Shown: positions 54,986-63,761, counted from the first letter of the stretch. The stretch is 64,000 nt of DNA from Streptomyces sp. XD-27 (GCF_030553055.1 NZ_CP130713.1:4836001-4900000), one strand, 5' to 3'. Made by a program: numbers and translations. The notes: a model not told the origin generated them from the sequence alone.

Positions 54986-55453
54986 TTGAGCGCACGCCCA
55001 CCCGAGCAGCCGCGGCGCGACCTGCCCGTGGCCGACGCCTTCACCCGCCGCTACTGGGACGCCGCCGCCGACGGCCACCTGCTCATCCGGCGCTGCGCGA
55101 CCTGTGCCCGCGCGCACCACTACCCGCGCCCGTTCTGCCCTCACTGCTGGAGCGAGGACGTCCGCTGGGAGCGGGCGTCCGGCGCGGCCACCCTCTACAC
55201 CTGGTCCGTGGTGCACCGGAACGACCTGCCGCCCTTCGCCGGCCGCGTGCCCTACACCGCCGCCGTCGTCGACCTCGCCGAGGGGCCGCGCATGATGACC
55301 GAGGTCGTCGACTGCGCCGCCGCGGACCTCCGGATCGGCATGGAACTGCGGGTGTCCTTCCGGGCCCAGTCCGCCGACCCGCCGGTCACGGTTCCCGTCT
55401 TCCGGCCGATCGGCCGCGGCGGGCAGGGGCCGCTCAGTCGCGCCCGAGGATGA
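54986..55453 (+). CDS. DUF35 OB-fold zinc-ribbon protein
   Basis: 155 aa from TTG 54986, chosen because GGGAGG lies 5 bases upstream; a GTG at 54971 is the alternative. A helical N-terminus is followed by the rubredoxin-like zinc ribbon (C37, C40, C51, C54) and an OB-fold (TLYTWSVVHRNDLPPFAG). DUF35 proteins bind acyl-CoA and partner with thiolase-like Ltp proteins; in steroid side-chain degradation the ChsH2 DUF35 domain is needed by the Ltp2 aldolase. Its 3' end overlaps the convergent thiolase gene by 20 bases. Confidence 0.87.
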   Translation: MSARPPEQPRRDLPVADAFTRRYWDAAADGHLLIRRCATCARAHHYPRPFCPHCWSEDVRWERASGAATLYTWSVVHRNDLPPFAGRVPYTAAVVDLAEGPRMMTEVVDCAAADLRIGMELRVSFRAQSADPPVTVPVFRPIGRGGQGPLSRARG

Positions 55454-56675
55454 TCGTCCCGGAGGAGCAGAACCAGCCGCCCGTGCCCGAGGCGACGGCC
55501 AGTCGCGGCAGCGCCCCGTCCGCCTTCCGCACCTGCCGCTCGCCCGCGTCGCCGCGTAGCTGCCGTACCGCCTCCACCAGCAGGAACAGCCCCCGCATCC
55601 CCGGGTGGCAGGCGGACAGGCCGCCGCCGTCGGTGTTGACGGGCAGGGCGCCGCTCAGGGTCAACCGGTCCCCTGCCGCGAACGCGCCGCCCTCGCCCTT
55701 CGCGCAGAAACCGAGGTCCTCCAGGGTCACCAGGGTCATGTAGGTGAAGGCGTCGTACAGCTCGGCCAGGTCGATGTCCTCCGGCCGGACGCCCGCCCGG
55801 GCGAAGGCCGCCCGGCCGGACCGGGCCGCGGGGGAGACGGTGAAATCCGCCCACTGCGACATGGCCGTATGGGAGACGGCGGTGCCCGAACCCAGCACCC
55901 ACACCGGCGCCCGCGCCGTGTCCGGTACGCACTCCTCCGCCGCGAGCAGCACCGCGCACCCGCCGTCGGACCGGATGCAGCACTGGAGCTTGGTGAACGG
56001 GTCGGCGATCACGGGCCCGCCGAGCACCTCGTCCACGGTGATCGGAGTTCGGAACATCGCTTCCGGATTGCGGGCGGCGTTGGCGCGCGCTTGCACGGCG
56101 ACGTCGGCGAGCTGCTCCAGTGTGGTGCCGTACTCGTGCATGTGGCGGCGGGCGGCCATGGCGTACTTCGCGATCAGCGTGTGCCCGTACGGGACTTCGA
56201 ACTGGAGCGGCCCGTCCGCGCCGAAGGAGAGGTCGGCGGTGCGGCGGCCCGCCTTGAGGTCGGAGCGGGCGGTGGAGCCGTAGACCAGGAGTACGGCGCG
56301 GGCGTGCCCTGCGGCGATGGCGTCGGCCGCGTGCGCGGCCATCACCTCCCAGGTCGCGCCGCCGAGGGAGGTGGAGTCGGCCCATGCGGGCCGCAGTCCC
56401 AGGTAGTCGGCGACCTCGGCGGGCGCCAGGGTGCCGAGTCCGGCCGACGCGAACCCGTCGACGACCGACCGGTCCAGGCCGGAGTCGGCGAGGGCGCGGC
56501 GGGCGGCCTGGGCGTGCAGGGCGTAGGCGGTGGCGCCTTCGACGCGTCCGCAGTCCGCGAGGGCGGCACCGACGACGGCGACGCGCCGCCGTCGGCCGCT
56601 TCCGGTCGGGCTTCCCGATGTGCCGTCCTCGGTGATGTCCGCACGTATGGCGTCGGCAGCGTCAGCATCAGGCAT
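55434..56675 (-). CDS. Thiolase-like lipid-transfer protein (Ltp/SCP-x thiolase family)
   Basis: 413 aa, ATG 56675. Thiolase fold with VAVVGAALADCGR at the start, RSDGGCAVLLAAEE, LAELYDAFTYMTLVTLEDLGFC and GGLSACHPGMRGLF near the end. The reactive-Cys loop of true thiolases is absent (STSLGGATWEV occupies that place), as in Ltp2-type retro-aldolases that cleave branched beta-hydroxyacyl-CoAs. Pairing with a DUF35 protein supports an aldolase role over thiolysis. No Shine-Dalgarno; an operator ends only 3 bases before the ATG. Confidence 0.87.
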   Translation of the reverse strand: MPDADAADAIRADITEDGTSGSPTGSGRRRRVAVVGAALADCGRVEGATAYALHAQAARRALADSGLDRSVVDGFASAGLGTLAPAEVADYLGLRPAWADSTSLGGATWEVMAAHAADAIAAGHARAVLLVYGSTARSDLKAGRRTADLSFGADGPLQFEVPYGHTLIAKYAMAARRHMHEYGTTLEQLADVAVQARANAARNPEAMFRTPITVDEVLGGPVIADPFTKLQCCIRSDGGCAVLLAAEECVPDTARAPVWVLGSGTAVSHTAMSQWADFTVSPAARSGRAAFARAGVRPEDIDLAELYDAFTYMTLVTLEDLGFCAKGEGGAFAAGDRLTLSGALPVNTDGGGLSACHPGMRGLFLLVEAVRQLRGDAGERQVRKADGALPRLAVASGTGGWFCSSGTIILGRD

Positions 56676-56678
56676 GAA

Positions 56679-56695
56679 TCTGACGGTACATCAGT
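56679..56695. promoter_or_regulatory. Regulon operator site, thiolase
   Basis: TCTGACG-GTA-CATCAGT: a single mismatch within the 6+3+6 core. It abuts the thiolase start codon, so repressor binding would cover the start region. Confidence 0.78.
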
Positions 56696-56739
56696 TTTGC
56701 GGTGGGCGAGGGCTGGGAAAGTGCGGCCGGTCTCCCTAC

Positions 56740-56756
56740 CATGACGGGCCGTCAGG
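56740..56756. promoter_or_regulatory. Regulon operator site, acyl-CoA dehydrogenase side
   Basis: The core ATGACG-GGC-CGTCAG has one mismatch in the left arm; it lies 37 bases upstream of the acyl-CoA dehydrogenase start and 61 bases from the thiolase-side copy. Confidence 0.72.
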
Positions 56757-56793
56757 CACCGGGCCGACCCGGTGAGGATCGGAGGAGCCGCCG

Positions 56794-58017
56794 ATGGACG
56801 CCGCGTTCACCGAGGAGCAGGAAGAGATCCGCCGCACCCTGCGCGACCTGCTCGCCAAGCGCTGCGGCACGGACGACGTCAAGGCGGCGGTCCGTACCCC
56901 CGCCGGGTACGACACCGCCCTCTGGCGGTCACTCGCGCACCGGCTCGGCCTGCCCGGCCTGGCCGTCGCCCAGGAGTACGGCGGGGTGGGCTGCGGCCCC
57001 ACCGAGCTGGCGCTGGCCTGTGAGGAGACCGGGCGGGCGCTGCTGCCGTCCCCGCTCCTGGCCACCGCCGTCCTCGCCGCGCCGCTCGTCGCCGCCCTCG
57101 GCAGCCCGGCTCAGCGCGCCGCGCTGCTGCCGCGGATGGCGGACGGCACGCTGACGGCCACGCTGGTGGTGTCCGGCGCCACGCTGCCCGAGGTGCTCGG
57201 CCTCACGGGACCGCGCCCCGAGGACTGGGCGGGCGGGGGACGCGCGGGCGGCGTCCAGGCCCGTAGGACGGCGGACGGCTGGCGGCTGTACGGGCAGGCG
57301 GACCGGGTCCTCGACGGGCACAGCGCCGGGCTGCTGCTCGTCGCCGCGCGTACCGGCGGCTACACCCGGGGCCGGACGTCCCTGTTCGCCGTACGGGCGG
57401 GAACACCCGGGCTGGTGCGCGTGCGGCGGACCGCGCTGGACGAGACCCGGGCTCAGGCCCGCGTCGAACTGCGGAACGTGGCCGCGGAGCCACTGGGTGC
57501 GGCGGGCGCGGAGGCGGCGGACGGTACGGCCCCGGCCGCGGCCCTGGCCCGACTGGGCGGGGCCGCCGGCGCGGCGCTCGCGGCGGAGGCCGTGGGCGCG
57601 GCGGACCGGGTGCTGGCGCGCACGGTCGAGTACGTACGGGCCCGCCGGCAGTTCGGCCGGGCCATCGGCTCCTTCCAGGCCGTCCAGCACCGGCTGGCCG
57701 ATCTGTACGTCCAGGTGGAGGCCGCCCGCTCCGCGGCGTACTACGCGGCGTGGTCGGGCACCGGACCGGCGGGCGGCCTCGCGCTCGCCCAGGCGCTGGA
57801 GGCGTTGCGCGCGGTGGCGGCCGAGGCCGTGCAGTTGCACGGCGGCATCGGTTTCACGTGGGAGCACGACGCGCACCTGTTCTTCAAGCGCGCGGCGTCC
57901 GACGAGCTGCTGTTCGGGCCCGTGCACCGGCTGCGGGCCCGGGCGGCGGAGCGCGCGGGACTGTTCGCGGCGGGCCATGGCGGCGACGAGGACCGGACGG
58001 CGATGGTGGTGGTCTGA
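56794..58017 (+). CDS. Acyl-CoA dehydrogenase-like protein
   Basis: 407 aa, ATG with GGAGGAGCC upstream. Helical N-domain and C-domain (RRQFGRAIGSFQAVQHRLAD, LHGGIGFTWEHD) are clear; the middle domain lacks the usual SEPxAGSD motif, reading TLVVSGATLPEVLG. This resembles the second dehydrogenase at 36547 and suggests a partner subunit of a heteromeric enzyme. Coupled (TGATG) to the deazaflavin-dependent reductase. Confidence 0.88.
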   Translation: MDAAFTEEQEEIRRTLRDLLAKRCGTDDVKAAVRTPAGYDTALWRSLAHRLGLPGLAVAQEYGGVGCGPTELALACEETGRALLPSPLLATAVLAAPLVAALGSPAQRAALLPRMADGTLTATLVVSGATLPEVLGLTGPRPEDWAGGGRAGGVQARRTADGWRLYGQADRVLDGHSAGLLLVAARTGGYTRGRTSLFAVRAGTPGLVRVRRTALDETRAQARVELRNVAAEPLGAAGAEAADGTAPAAALARLGGAAGAALAAEAVGAADRVLARTVEYVRARRQFGRAIGSFQAVQHRLADLYVQVEAARSAAYYAAWSGTGPAGGLALAQALEALRAVAAEAVQLHGGIGFTWEHDAHLFFKRAASDELLFGPVHRLRARAAERAGLFAAGHGGDEDRTAMVVV

Positions 58018-58544
58018 TGGCGCGCACGGGGCACACGCCGCGTCCCGGGGCCGCGGGGCGCGGGCGGCTGCTGGGGCTGGTGCAGCGGATCTCCGCGAGC
58101 CGCGCGTTCGCGAGGGTGGCGCCGTACGTCGTCCCGGCGGTGGACCGGACCGTGCACCGGCTGACGCGGGGCCGGGTGCTGCCCGCCGCCGCGCTGCTGC
58201 CCGGCGTGGTGCTGACCGCCACGGGGGCGAGGAGCGGGCTGCCCCGGCGGACCCCACTGGCCTGTATGCCGGAGGCCGGCGGTACCTGGGTGCTCGTCGG
58301 CAGCAACTTCGGACGCCCGGGCGAACCGGCGTGGACCGGGAACCTGCTCCGGCACCCCGACGCGGAGATCAGCTGGCGGGGCCGCGACATCCCGGTACGG
58401 GCGCGGCTGCTGGAGGGCGCGGAACGGGAGGCGGTCTGGGCCGAGGTGCTGCGCTTCTGGCCGCCGTACGGGACGTACCAGGCGCGGGTGGAGCGGCGGA
58501 TCCGGATCTTCCGGCTCACGCCGCGCGACGTCCCCGTGCGATGA
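58017..58544 (+). CDS. Deazaflavin (F420)-dependent nitroreductase-family protein
   Basis: 175 aa, ATG overlapping the previous stop. DDN-like split-barrel: LTATGARSGLPRRTPLACM, WVLVGSNFGRPGEPAW and NLLRHPDAEISWRGR are typical. Members use F420H2 to reduce nitro groups, enones or quinones; here an alpha,beta-unsaturated or quinone-like intermediate is a plausible substrate. An N-terminal amphipathic helix may attach it to the membrane. The 252-base gap 58545-58796 after it holds no convincing gene. Confidence 0.86.
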   Translation: MARTGHTPRPGAAGRGRLLGLVQRISASRAFARVAPYVVPAVDRTVHRLTRGRVLPAAALLPGVVLTATGARSGLPRRTPLACMPEAGGTWVLVGSNFGRPGEPAWTGNLLRHPDAEISWRGRDIPVRARLLEGAEREAVWAEVLRFWPPYGTYQARVERRIRIFRLTPRDVPVR

Positions 58545-58796
58545 CCATGACCCGCCCGGCGGCCACTCCCCGCCCGACGGCGATTCCCCGCGCGGCGGAC
58601 ACTCCACGTAGGGAACTGATTCCGGACTGTACGCGCTGGGCGATCCGCCGCCGTGATGACAGGAGATGACAGGACTTGAAGCTGCGGAGGATCGCCGGTC
58701 GGGGTGTCGGGCGCCGTCTGCGCCGGCCCGTGCCGCGAGCCGTACGGGGCCGAGTCGTACCCGCCCCCCGGCCCACGAAGTCGGCGCCTTGGGCGG

Positions 58797-59444
58797 CTAC
58801 TTCGTCGGTTTCCTGCCGGTGATCCCCAGGTGCACCAGGAGCGTCAGGCTCGGCTTGAGCTCAGCCTGCTTCACACCCCAGCTCTGGAAGCCCTTCTGGT
58901 GTGAGGCGACCGCGGCCAGCATCGCCACCAGGGAGCCCGCGACCGCGGCCGGGTTGACGTCCTTGTCGACGCGCCCCTTGGCCTGGAGCTCCTTGACGGA
59001 GTCCGTCAGGGAGTTGGTCACGGCGTTGAGGATCTTCATGCGGATCTTGTAGAACCGCTTGTCGCCCTCGGCTGCGCCGAGGTCGACCACCCGCAGGATC
59101 GCGTCGTGCTTGCGCCAGAACGTGAGGAAGCCGTCCACCAGCTCCTCCGCCGTCTGCGCCCCGGACTTGCCGGCCCAGGAGCGTCCGGCGACCAGGTCGG
59201 TGAGCGCCGCGCCCTCCTTCGCCATCTCCTCCGCGATCTCGAGGACGGCGCCCTCGACATCGGGGAAGTACTGGTAGAAGGTCGCGGGCGACGTACCGGC
59301 CTTGCGCGCGACATCGATGACCTTCACATCGCGGTACGGGGACGAGCTGAGCATCTCGCCGAGGCAGTCGAGCAGCTTCTGCCGCGTCGCCTGCCCGCGA
59401 CGCCCGGCGACCCGTCCGTCGACGGTTCGAACTTGTCCTGTCAT
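58797..59444 (-). CDS. TetR-family regulator, probable repressor of the catabolic regulon
   Basis: 215 aa, ATG 59444. Residues ~15-62 form the HTH (KVIDVARKAGTSPATFYQYFP); the all-helical C-domain has a ligand cavity typical for acyl-CoA or lipophilic effectors (DAILRVVDLGAAEGDKRFYKIRMKILN). It is the only TetR gene in the island and lies at its right end. A weak copy of the island palindrome overlaps its start codon, suggesting autoregulation. I infer it binds the CTGACG-N3-CGTCAG sites. Confidence 0.88.
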   Translation of the reverse strand: MTGQVRTVDGRVAGRRGQATRQKLLDCLGEMLSSSPYRDVKVIDVARKAGTSPATFYQYFPDVEGAVLEIAEEMAKEGAALTDLVAGRSWAGKSGAQTAEELVDGFLTFWRKHDAILRVVDLGAAEGDKRFYKIRMKILNAVTNSLTDSVKELQAKGRVDKDVNPAAVAGSLVAMLAAVASHQKGFQSWGVKQAELKPSLTLLVHLGITGRKPTK

Positions 59445-59453
59445 GCCGTCAGC
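59437..59453. promoter_or_regulatory. Degenerate operator across the tetR start
   Basis: The core CTGTCA-TGC-CGTCAG keeps one perfect arm and has two mismatches in the other; it covers the ATG of the TetR gene. Confidence 0.4.
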
Positions 59454-59618
59454 TTACCGAGGGGTGATCAGAGCGCTATTCGACTGCGTGCAAATGGGGT
59501 TCGGCGCCGGGGCCCCGGCTCACACCGCTGTGAACAGGCAGTTCCGGGTGGTCTACGGAGCGGGGTCGGGCCCGGTGCCGCGGCGGCGGCGAGGTCGCCG
59601 ATAACGAGGGAAATCCGA

Positions 59619-59652
59619 TTATCCACAGTCTGTGGATAACGCTGGTGGACAA
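59619..59652. other. Cluster of three DnaA boxes
   Basis: TTATCCACA (59619-59627) and its inverted copy TGTGGATAA (59631-59639) form a perfect palindrome, both matching the DnaA-box consensus. A third box on the minus strand, TTGTCCACC (59652-59644), is one base from the Streptomyces-preferred TTGTCCACA. They lie in the promoter region between tetR and the VOC gene. Confidence 0.75.
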
Positions 59653-59722
59653 GGGGCGGAAACCGCCGTCCCCCATTAGCGTGGCGAACAGGAGCATCCT
59701 CGCGCACGGAAGGGCCGGACCC

Positions 59723-60574
59723 ATGGCGGCATTCCAGGAAGGCGTGCCCTGCTGGACCGATGCGACGCTTGCCGACGTCGAGGCGGGCAAGCGGTTCTAC
59801 GGGGAGCTGTTCGGCTGGACCTTCGAGCCGGGCGAGGTGGCGCACGGCTTCTATGTGCAGGCGTTCCACGAGGGGAAGAACGTGGCGGCCCTCGCCCCCA
59901 AGGCCGACGGGCGGATGCCCACGGTATGGAACATCTACTTCGCCGTCGACGACGCCGCCGCGACCACCGCCCGCATCCGCGAGGCAGGCGGCCAGGTGAT
60001 CATCGCCCCTGTGCCGGTCGGGGACTTCGGCACGATCGCGACGGCCGCCGACCCCGGCGGAGCGGTCTTCGGCCTCTGGCAGGCCGGCACCCACAACGGC
60101 TTCGAGAAGCAGGGCGAGCCGGGCTCGTACATCTGGACCGAGGTCTACACCCGCGACAAGGAGGCCGTGGACGCCTTCTACACGGAGGTCTTCGGGTACG
60201 GCACCCAGTCCTTGCCGCAGTCGCAGGCAGAGCCGGAGCCGGAGCCGGAGCCGGAACCGGAACCGGGGGCCGAGCCTCCGCCGGAGAGCGCCGGATTCGA
60301 CTTCGCCGTCTGGTCCCCGGCCGGACAGCCCGTGGGCACGGGCACCGCGATCGGTGGCCGCGCCGTCCTCGGCGACGACGTTCCGGCCGAACTTCCCGCC
60401 CATTTCCTGGTCTACTTCGCCGTCGCGGACTGCGACGGCGCGGTGGAGGCGGTGCGGCGGCTGGGCGGCCGGCTCGTCGCCGGGCCGCAGGACACGCCGT
60501 ATGGCCGATTCGCGATCGTGGTCGACAATCAGGGTGCCAATTTCGCCGTTGTCGACACGGCCAAAGCGGCATAG
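59723..60574 (+). CDS. Double VOC (glyoxalase/bleomycin-resistance fold) protein
   Basis: 283 aa from ATG 59723 with GGAAGG about 9 bases upstream. Two vicinal-oxygen-chelate modules, residues ~5-120 (VPCWTDATLADVEAGKRFYGELFGW) and ~130-280 (WTEVYTRDKEAVDAFYTEVFGYG), separated within the second by an acidic Pro-Glu repeat (about residues 168-185). Tandem VOC proteins of this type are widespread in Streptomyces with unknown substrate. Upstream of afsK, which has its own 202-base leader region. Confidence 0.86.
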   Translation: MAAFQEGVPCWTDATLADVEAGKRFYGELFGWTFEPGEVAHGFYVQAFHEGKNVAALAPKADGRMPTVWNIYFAVDDAAATTARIREAGGQVIIAPVPVGDFGTIATAADPGGAVFGLWQAGTHNGFEKQGEPGSYIWTEVYTRDKEAVDAFYTEVFGYGTQSLPQSQAEPEPEPEPEPEPGAEPPPESAGFDFAVWSPAGQPVGTGTAIGGRAVLGDDVPAELPAHFLVYFAVADCDGAVEAVRRLGGRLVAGPQDTPYGRFAIVVDNQGANFAVVDTAKAA

Positions 60575-60776
60575 CATCACGGATCCCTACGAACTGAACA
60601 CGTACCGGTCCGTGGCGTATCCACTACGTATCCGCCGATGACATGACGAATCGGCCCCGGGTTCGCAACCGTCGCCTTCGCCAGAGAGAATGCAGGTTGC
60701 GTGCCGCCGGTTGGTTTGTCGGTGAGACGCTGCACGGGGCTGTTAATTTCGAGCCCTACGGGGAGGTGGCAGGCAA

Positions 60777-63628
60777 GTGGTGGAGCAGCTGACGCAGCAC
60801 GACCCGAGGCGGATCGGCCCTTTCGAGGTGCTGGGCCGGCTCGGTGCGGGCGGCATGGGTCTGGTCTATCTCGCACGTTCGGCGTCCGGCCGGCGGGTCG
60901 CGATCAAGACCGTGCGGACCGAGCTCGCCGAGGACCAGCTGTTCCGGGTCCGTTTCACGCGTGAGGTCGAGGCGGCCCGCGCGGTCAGCGGTTTCTACAC
61001 CGCCGCCGTGGTCGACGCCGATCCCCGGGCCCCCGTCCCCTGGCTGGCCACGGCCTACGTGCCCGCGCCTTCTCTTGAAGAGATAGTGAATGAATGCGGG
61101 CCGCTGCCCGCCCAGGCGGTGCGCTGGCTGGCGGCCGGGGTCGCCGAGGCGCTCCAGTCCATCCACGGCGCCGGACTTGTCCACCGCGACCTCAAGCCGT
61201 CGAACGTGCTCGTCGTGGAGGACGGGCCGCGGGTGATCGACTTCGGAATCGCCTCCGGCGTCTCCAACACCCGGCTGACGATGACCAACGTCGCCGTGGG
61301 CACCCCTGCGTACATGTCGCCCGAGCAGGCCCGCGACTCACGCAGCGTGACCGGCGCGAGCGACATCTTCTCGCTGGGCTCCACCCTGACCTTCGCCGCC
61401 ACCGGACACGCCCCGTACCACGGCGCGAACCCCGTCGAGACGGTGTTCATGCTGCTGCGCGAGGGCCCCGACCTGTCCGGTCTCCCGGACGAGCTGCGGC
61501 CGCTGATCGAGTCCTGTATGCAGATGGAGGCCGACCGGCGGCCCAGCCCCGCCGACCTCCAGTCGCAGCTCGCACCGCACCTCTTCGCCTCCGGAAGCGA
61601 CGACAGCGGCACGGCCTCCGCGTGGCTGCCGACCAGCGCCGTCGCGCTCATCGAGGGCCGCAGGGGCGGACGGCCCGCCGCCGCGCGCCCCGCGGGGCGC
61701 TCCGGCGCCGCCGGTCCGCGCGCCGGAGGCTCCGGCGCCGACCGGCCCGCGCCCCCGCAGCGCCCGCCCAGTCACGCCCAGGGCCCGGACGGCGGGCGAG
61801 GCGGACGGCACGGCGGCGCCGGTGCGCCCGCGGGCGGCTCGGGCTGGGAGCCCGCGGCGGCCGGCGACCCGCGCGGCGGCCTGCGCCAGCCTGCGGCCGC
61901 GAGCCCGGCGAGCCAGGTCAGCTCGGCCAGCCCGCCCGGTCGGCACGCGGCGCACGGCCCCGCGTCCCATGGCCCGGGCGTGTCCGGCCCCGTGTCGCAC
62001 GGCCCGGGCGGGGCTGGGCCCGCTTCACACGGCCCCGCGTCCCACGCCCCTTCGCCTCAAGGCCCGGCCGCGCACGGTCCCGCGTCGCACGGTCCGGGTG
62101 CGTCCGGACCCGCTTCCCACGGCCCGCACTCCCAGGGGCCCGGGGCCCACGGCCCGGGCTCCCAGGGGCCGCACTCGCACGCCCCGGGGTCCCACGGCCA
62201 CGGCCCGCACGGCCCCGGTACCCACGGTCCCGGCCCCGCCCCGGCCCCCGTACCGGCGGCCGCGGCCGCCGACTCCGCCGTCCGGCTGGCGGGCTCGCAG
62301 GTGCCGATCGGCCCCGGCCCGCGCGTCGCCGATACGCACGAGCCGCGGTCCCGGCACGAGCCCCCCGCGCCCGGCACCCACTGGGTGCGCCCGCCCGACG
62401 GCGCGGGCGGCCCCGCGCCCGCAGGCGTGCCGCCGCAGCCCGCGCCCCCGGCCCCATGCCGGACGCCGTCCCGGCGGAGCCTCCGGGACCGGCTCGCTGG
62501 CGCCCCTGGCGGTTCCGGATGTCCAACGACGTCTGGGGCACCCCGGCAGTCGCCGGTGACCTGCTGTACGTGACGTCCTTCGAGGTGCACGCGCTGGACG
62601 TGGCCACCGGCCGCCGCCAGTTCAAGACCCGCGACGTGGCGTGGGCCATGGCCGTCGCCGACGGCCGCATCCACGCCTCGGACGGCCCCACGCTGTACGC
62701 GCTGGACGCGGCGGACGGCGCCGAGCGGTGGCGGCTGTCGATGGACGGCTGGGTGTACTCCCTGAAGGTCGACCGCGGCACGGTCGTGACCGGCACCCGC
62801 GGCGGCGGCGTCCAGGCATGGGAGGCCGCCAACGGCGAGCTGCTGTGGGAGATGCAGGGCGCGCAGACCGACTTCGAGACGCCCGAGTCAGGACCGGTCA
62901 TCCACGACGGCACCGTGTACGTGTGGTCCGACGCGCGGCTGCGCGCGCTGGAGGCGCGTACGGGCGCCGAGCGCTGGTCCTACCCCGTGGGCGACGCGGC
63001 GTCCTGCGGCGGCGTCCCGATCCGGCTGCTCTCGGCCCCCGACGGCGTGGTCTATGTCGCCGCGGGGACGCGCGTGCTGGCGATCGACATCGCGCGCGGG
63101 GAGGTGCGCTGGAGATTCGAGGCGCCCGCGGTGTTCCTGTGCGCCCCGGCGTACGCGCCGGGCCCGGCGGTCACCGGCGGCGGCGTCTACATCGCCGACT
63201 ACCTGGGCACGGTCTACGCGCTGGACGCGGCCAACGGGCGCGACCGGTGGCGGATCGCGACCGAGTCCCGGCAGTCGATCGAACCGGTGCTGGTCGCCGA
63301 CGGGTCGGTGCACCTGGGCAGCGGCAGCGCGCTGTACACGCTCGACGCGGTCACCGGCACGCCGAGGTGGCGGTTCGCGGCGGGCGGCGAGGTCATCGGC
63401 GCGCCGGTGGTCGCGGACGGCCGGCTGCACTTCGGCTCGGCGGACCACTGCCTGTACACCGTGGACGCGGCGGGCGGACAGCTGCGCTGGAAGCTGGCGA
63501 CCGGCGGCGAGATCACCGGCTCCCCGGTGGCCTCCGGAGGCGTGGTCTACGCGTGCAGCAAGGATCGCTGCGTGTACGCGCTGGACGCGGCGAAGGGCAC
63601 GGGCCAGTCCCGCCCGCCGCGCCCGTAA
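60777..63628 (+). pseudogene. afsK: AfsK Ser/Thr kinase with PQQ propeller, interrupted by a -1 frameshift
   Basis: GTG 60777. The kinase domain matches AfsK in sequence from its start ([20 protein letters not shown]): G-loop, K44, HRDLKPSN with D138, DFG 155-157, all intact. A long His/Gly/Pro-rich linker follows (~285-550). Near 62451-62455 a GCCCCATG run, apparently one C short, shifts the frame; the other frame continues into [21 protein letters not shown] and about seven PQQ-type propeller blades with LDAATG repeats, to TAA at 63628. Intact it would be ~950 aa. AfsK phosphorylates AfsR and DivIVA in S. coelicolor. As read, kinase and propeller are separate; an ATG at 62457 could restart the propeller. 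Confidence 0.87.
61930..62235 (+). repeat. Degenerate HGPxSHGPG repeat in the AfsK linker
   Basis: About 300 bases of degenerate units of the form CACGGCCCCGCGTCC / CACGGCCCGGG encode a run of (S/T/A)HGP motifs between the kinase and the propeller, giving a His-rich flexible linker whose length is expected to vary between strains. Confidence 0.85.
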
Positions 63629-63670
63629 CGGCACGGTCAGGAATCCGTTCCGGTCCTGTGGACGTGACTT

Positions 63671-63700
63671 GGGGGTAGGGAACCCCGTTGGCTAGGGTGG
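63671..63700 (+). promoter_or_regulatory. Possible vegetative promoter of the lipoprotein gene
   Basis: TTGGGG, a spacer of about 18 bases and TAGGGT fit the HrdB pattern loosely (TAGRRT -10), about 60 bases before the lipoprotein ATG. Confidence 0.4.
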
Positions 63701-63761
63701 CGTGCACTCGTCAACTGGATCGCAGTTGGCCTGATCATGCCTGTACGACGGGGGAATCTCC

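Noticed and set aside
58545..58796. Possible small gene with AGGAG-ATG near 58666
   Set aside because: The frame runs into the antisense of tetR with Arg/Ser/Pro-rich composition and no plausible protein.
32363..59444. Secondary-metabolite (PKS/NRPS) cluster
   Set aside because: No carrier, ketosynthase, adenylation-condensation or tailoring sets; the ligase and thiolase-like genes fit beta-oxidation chemistry.
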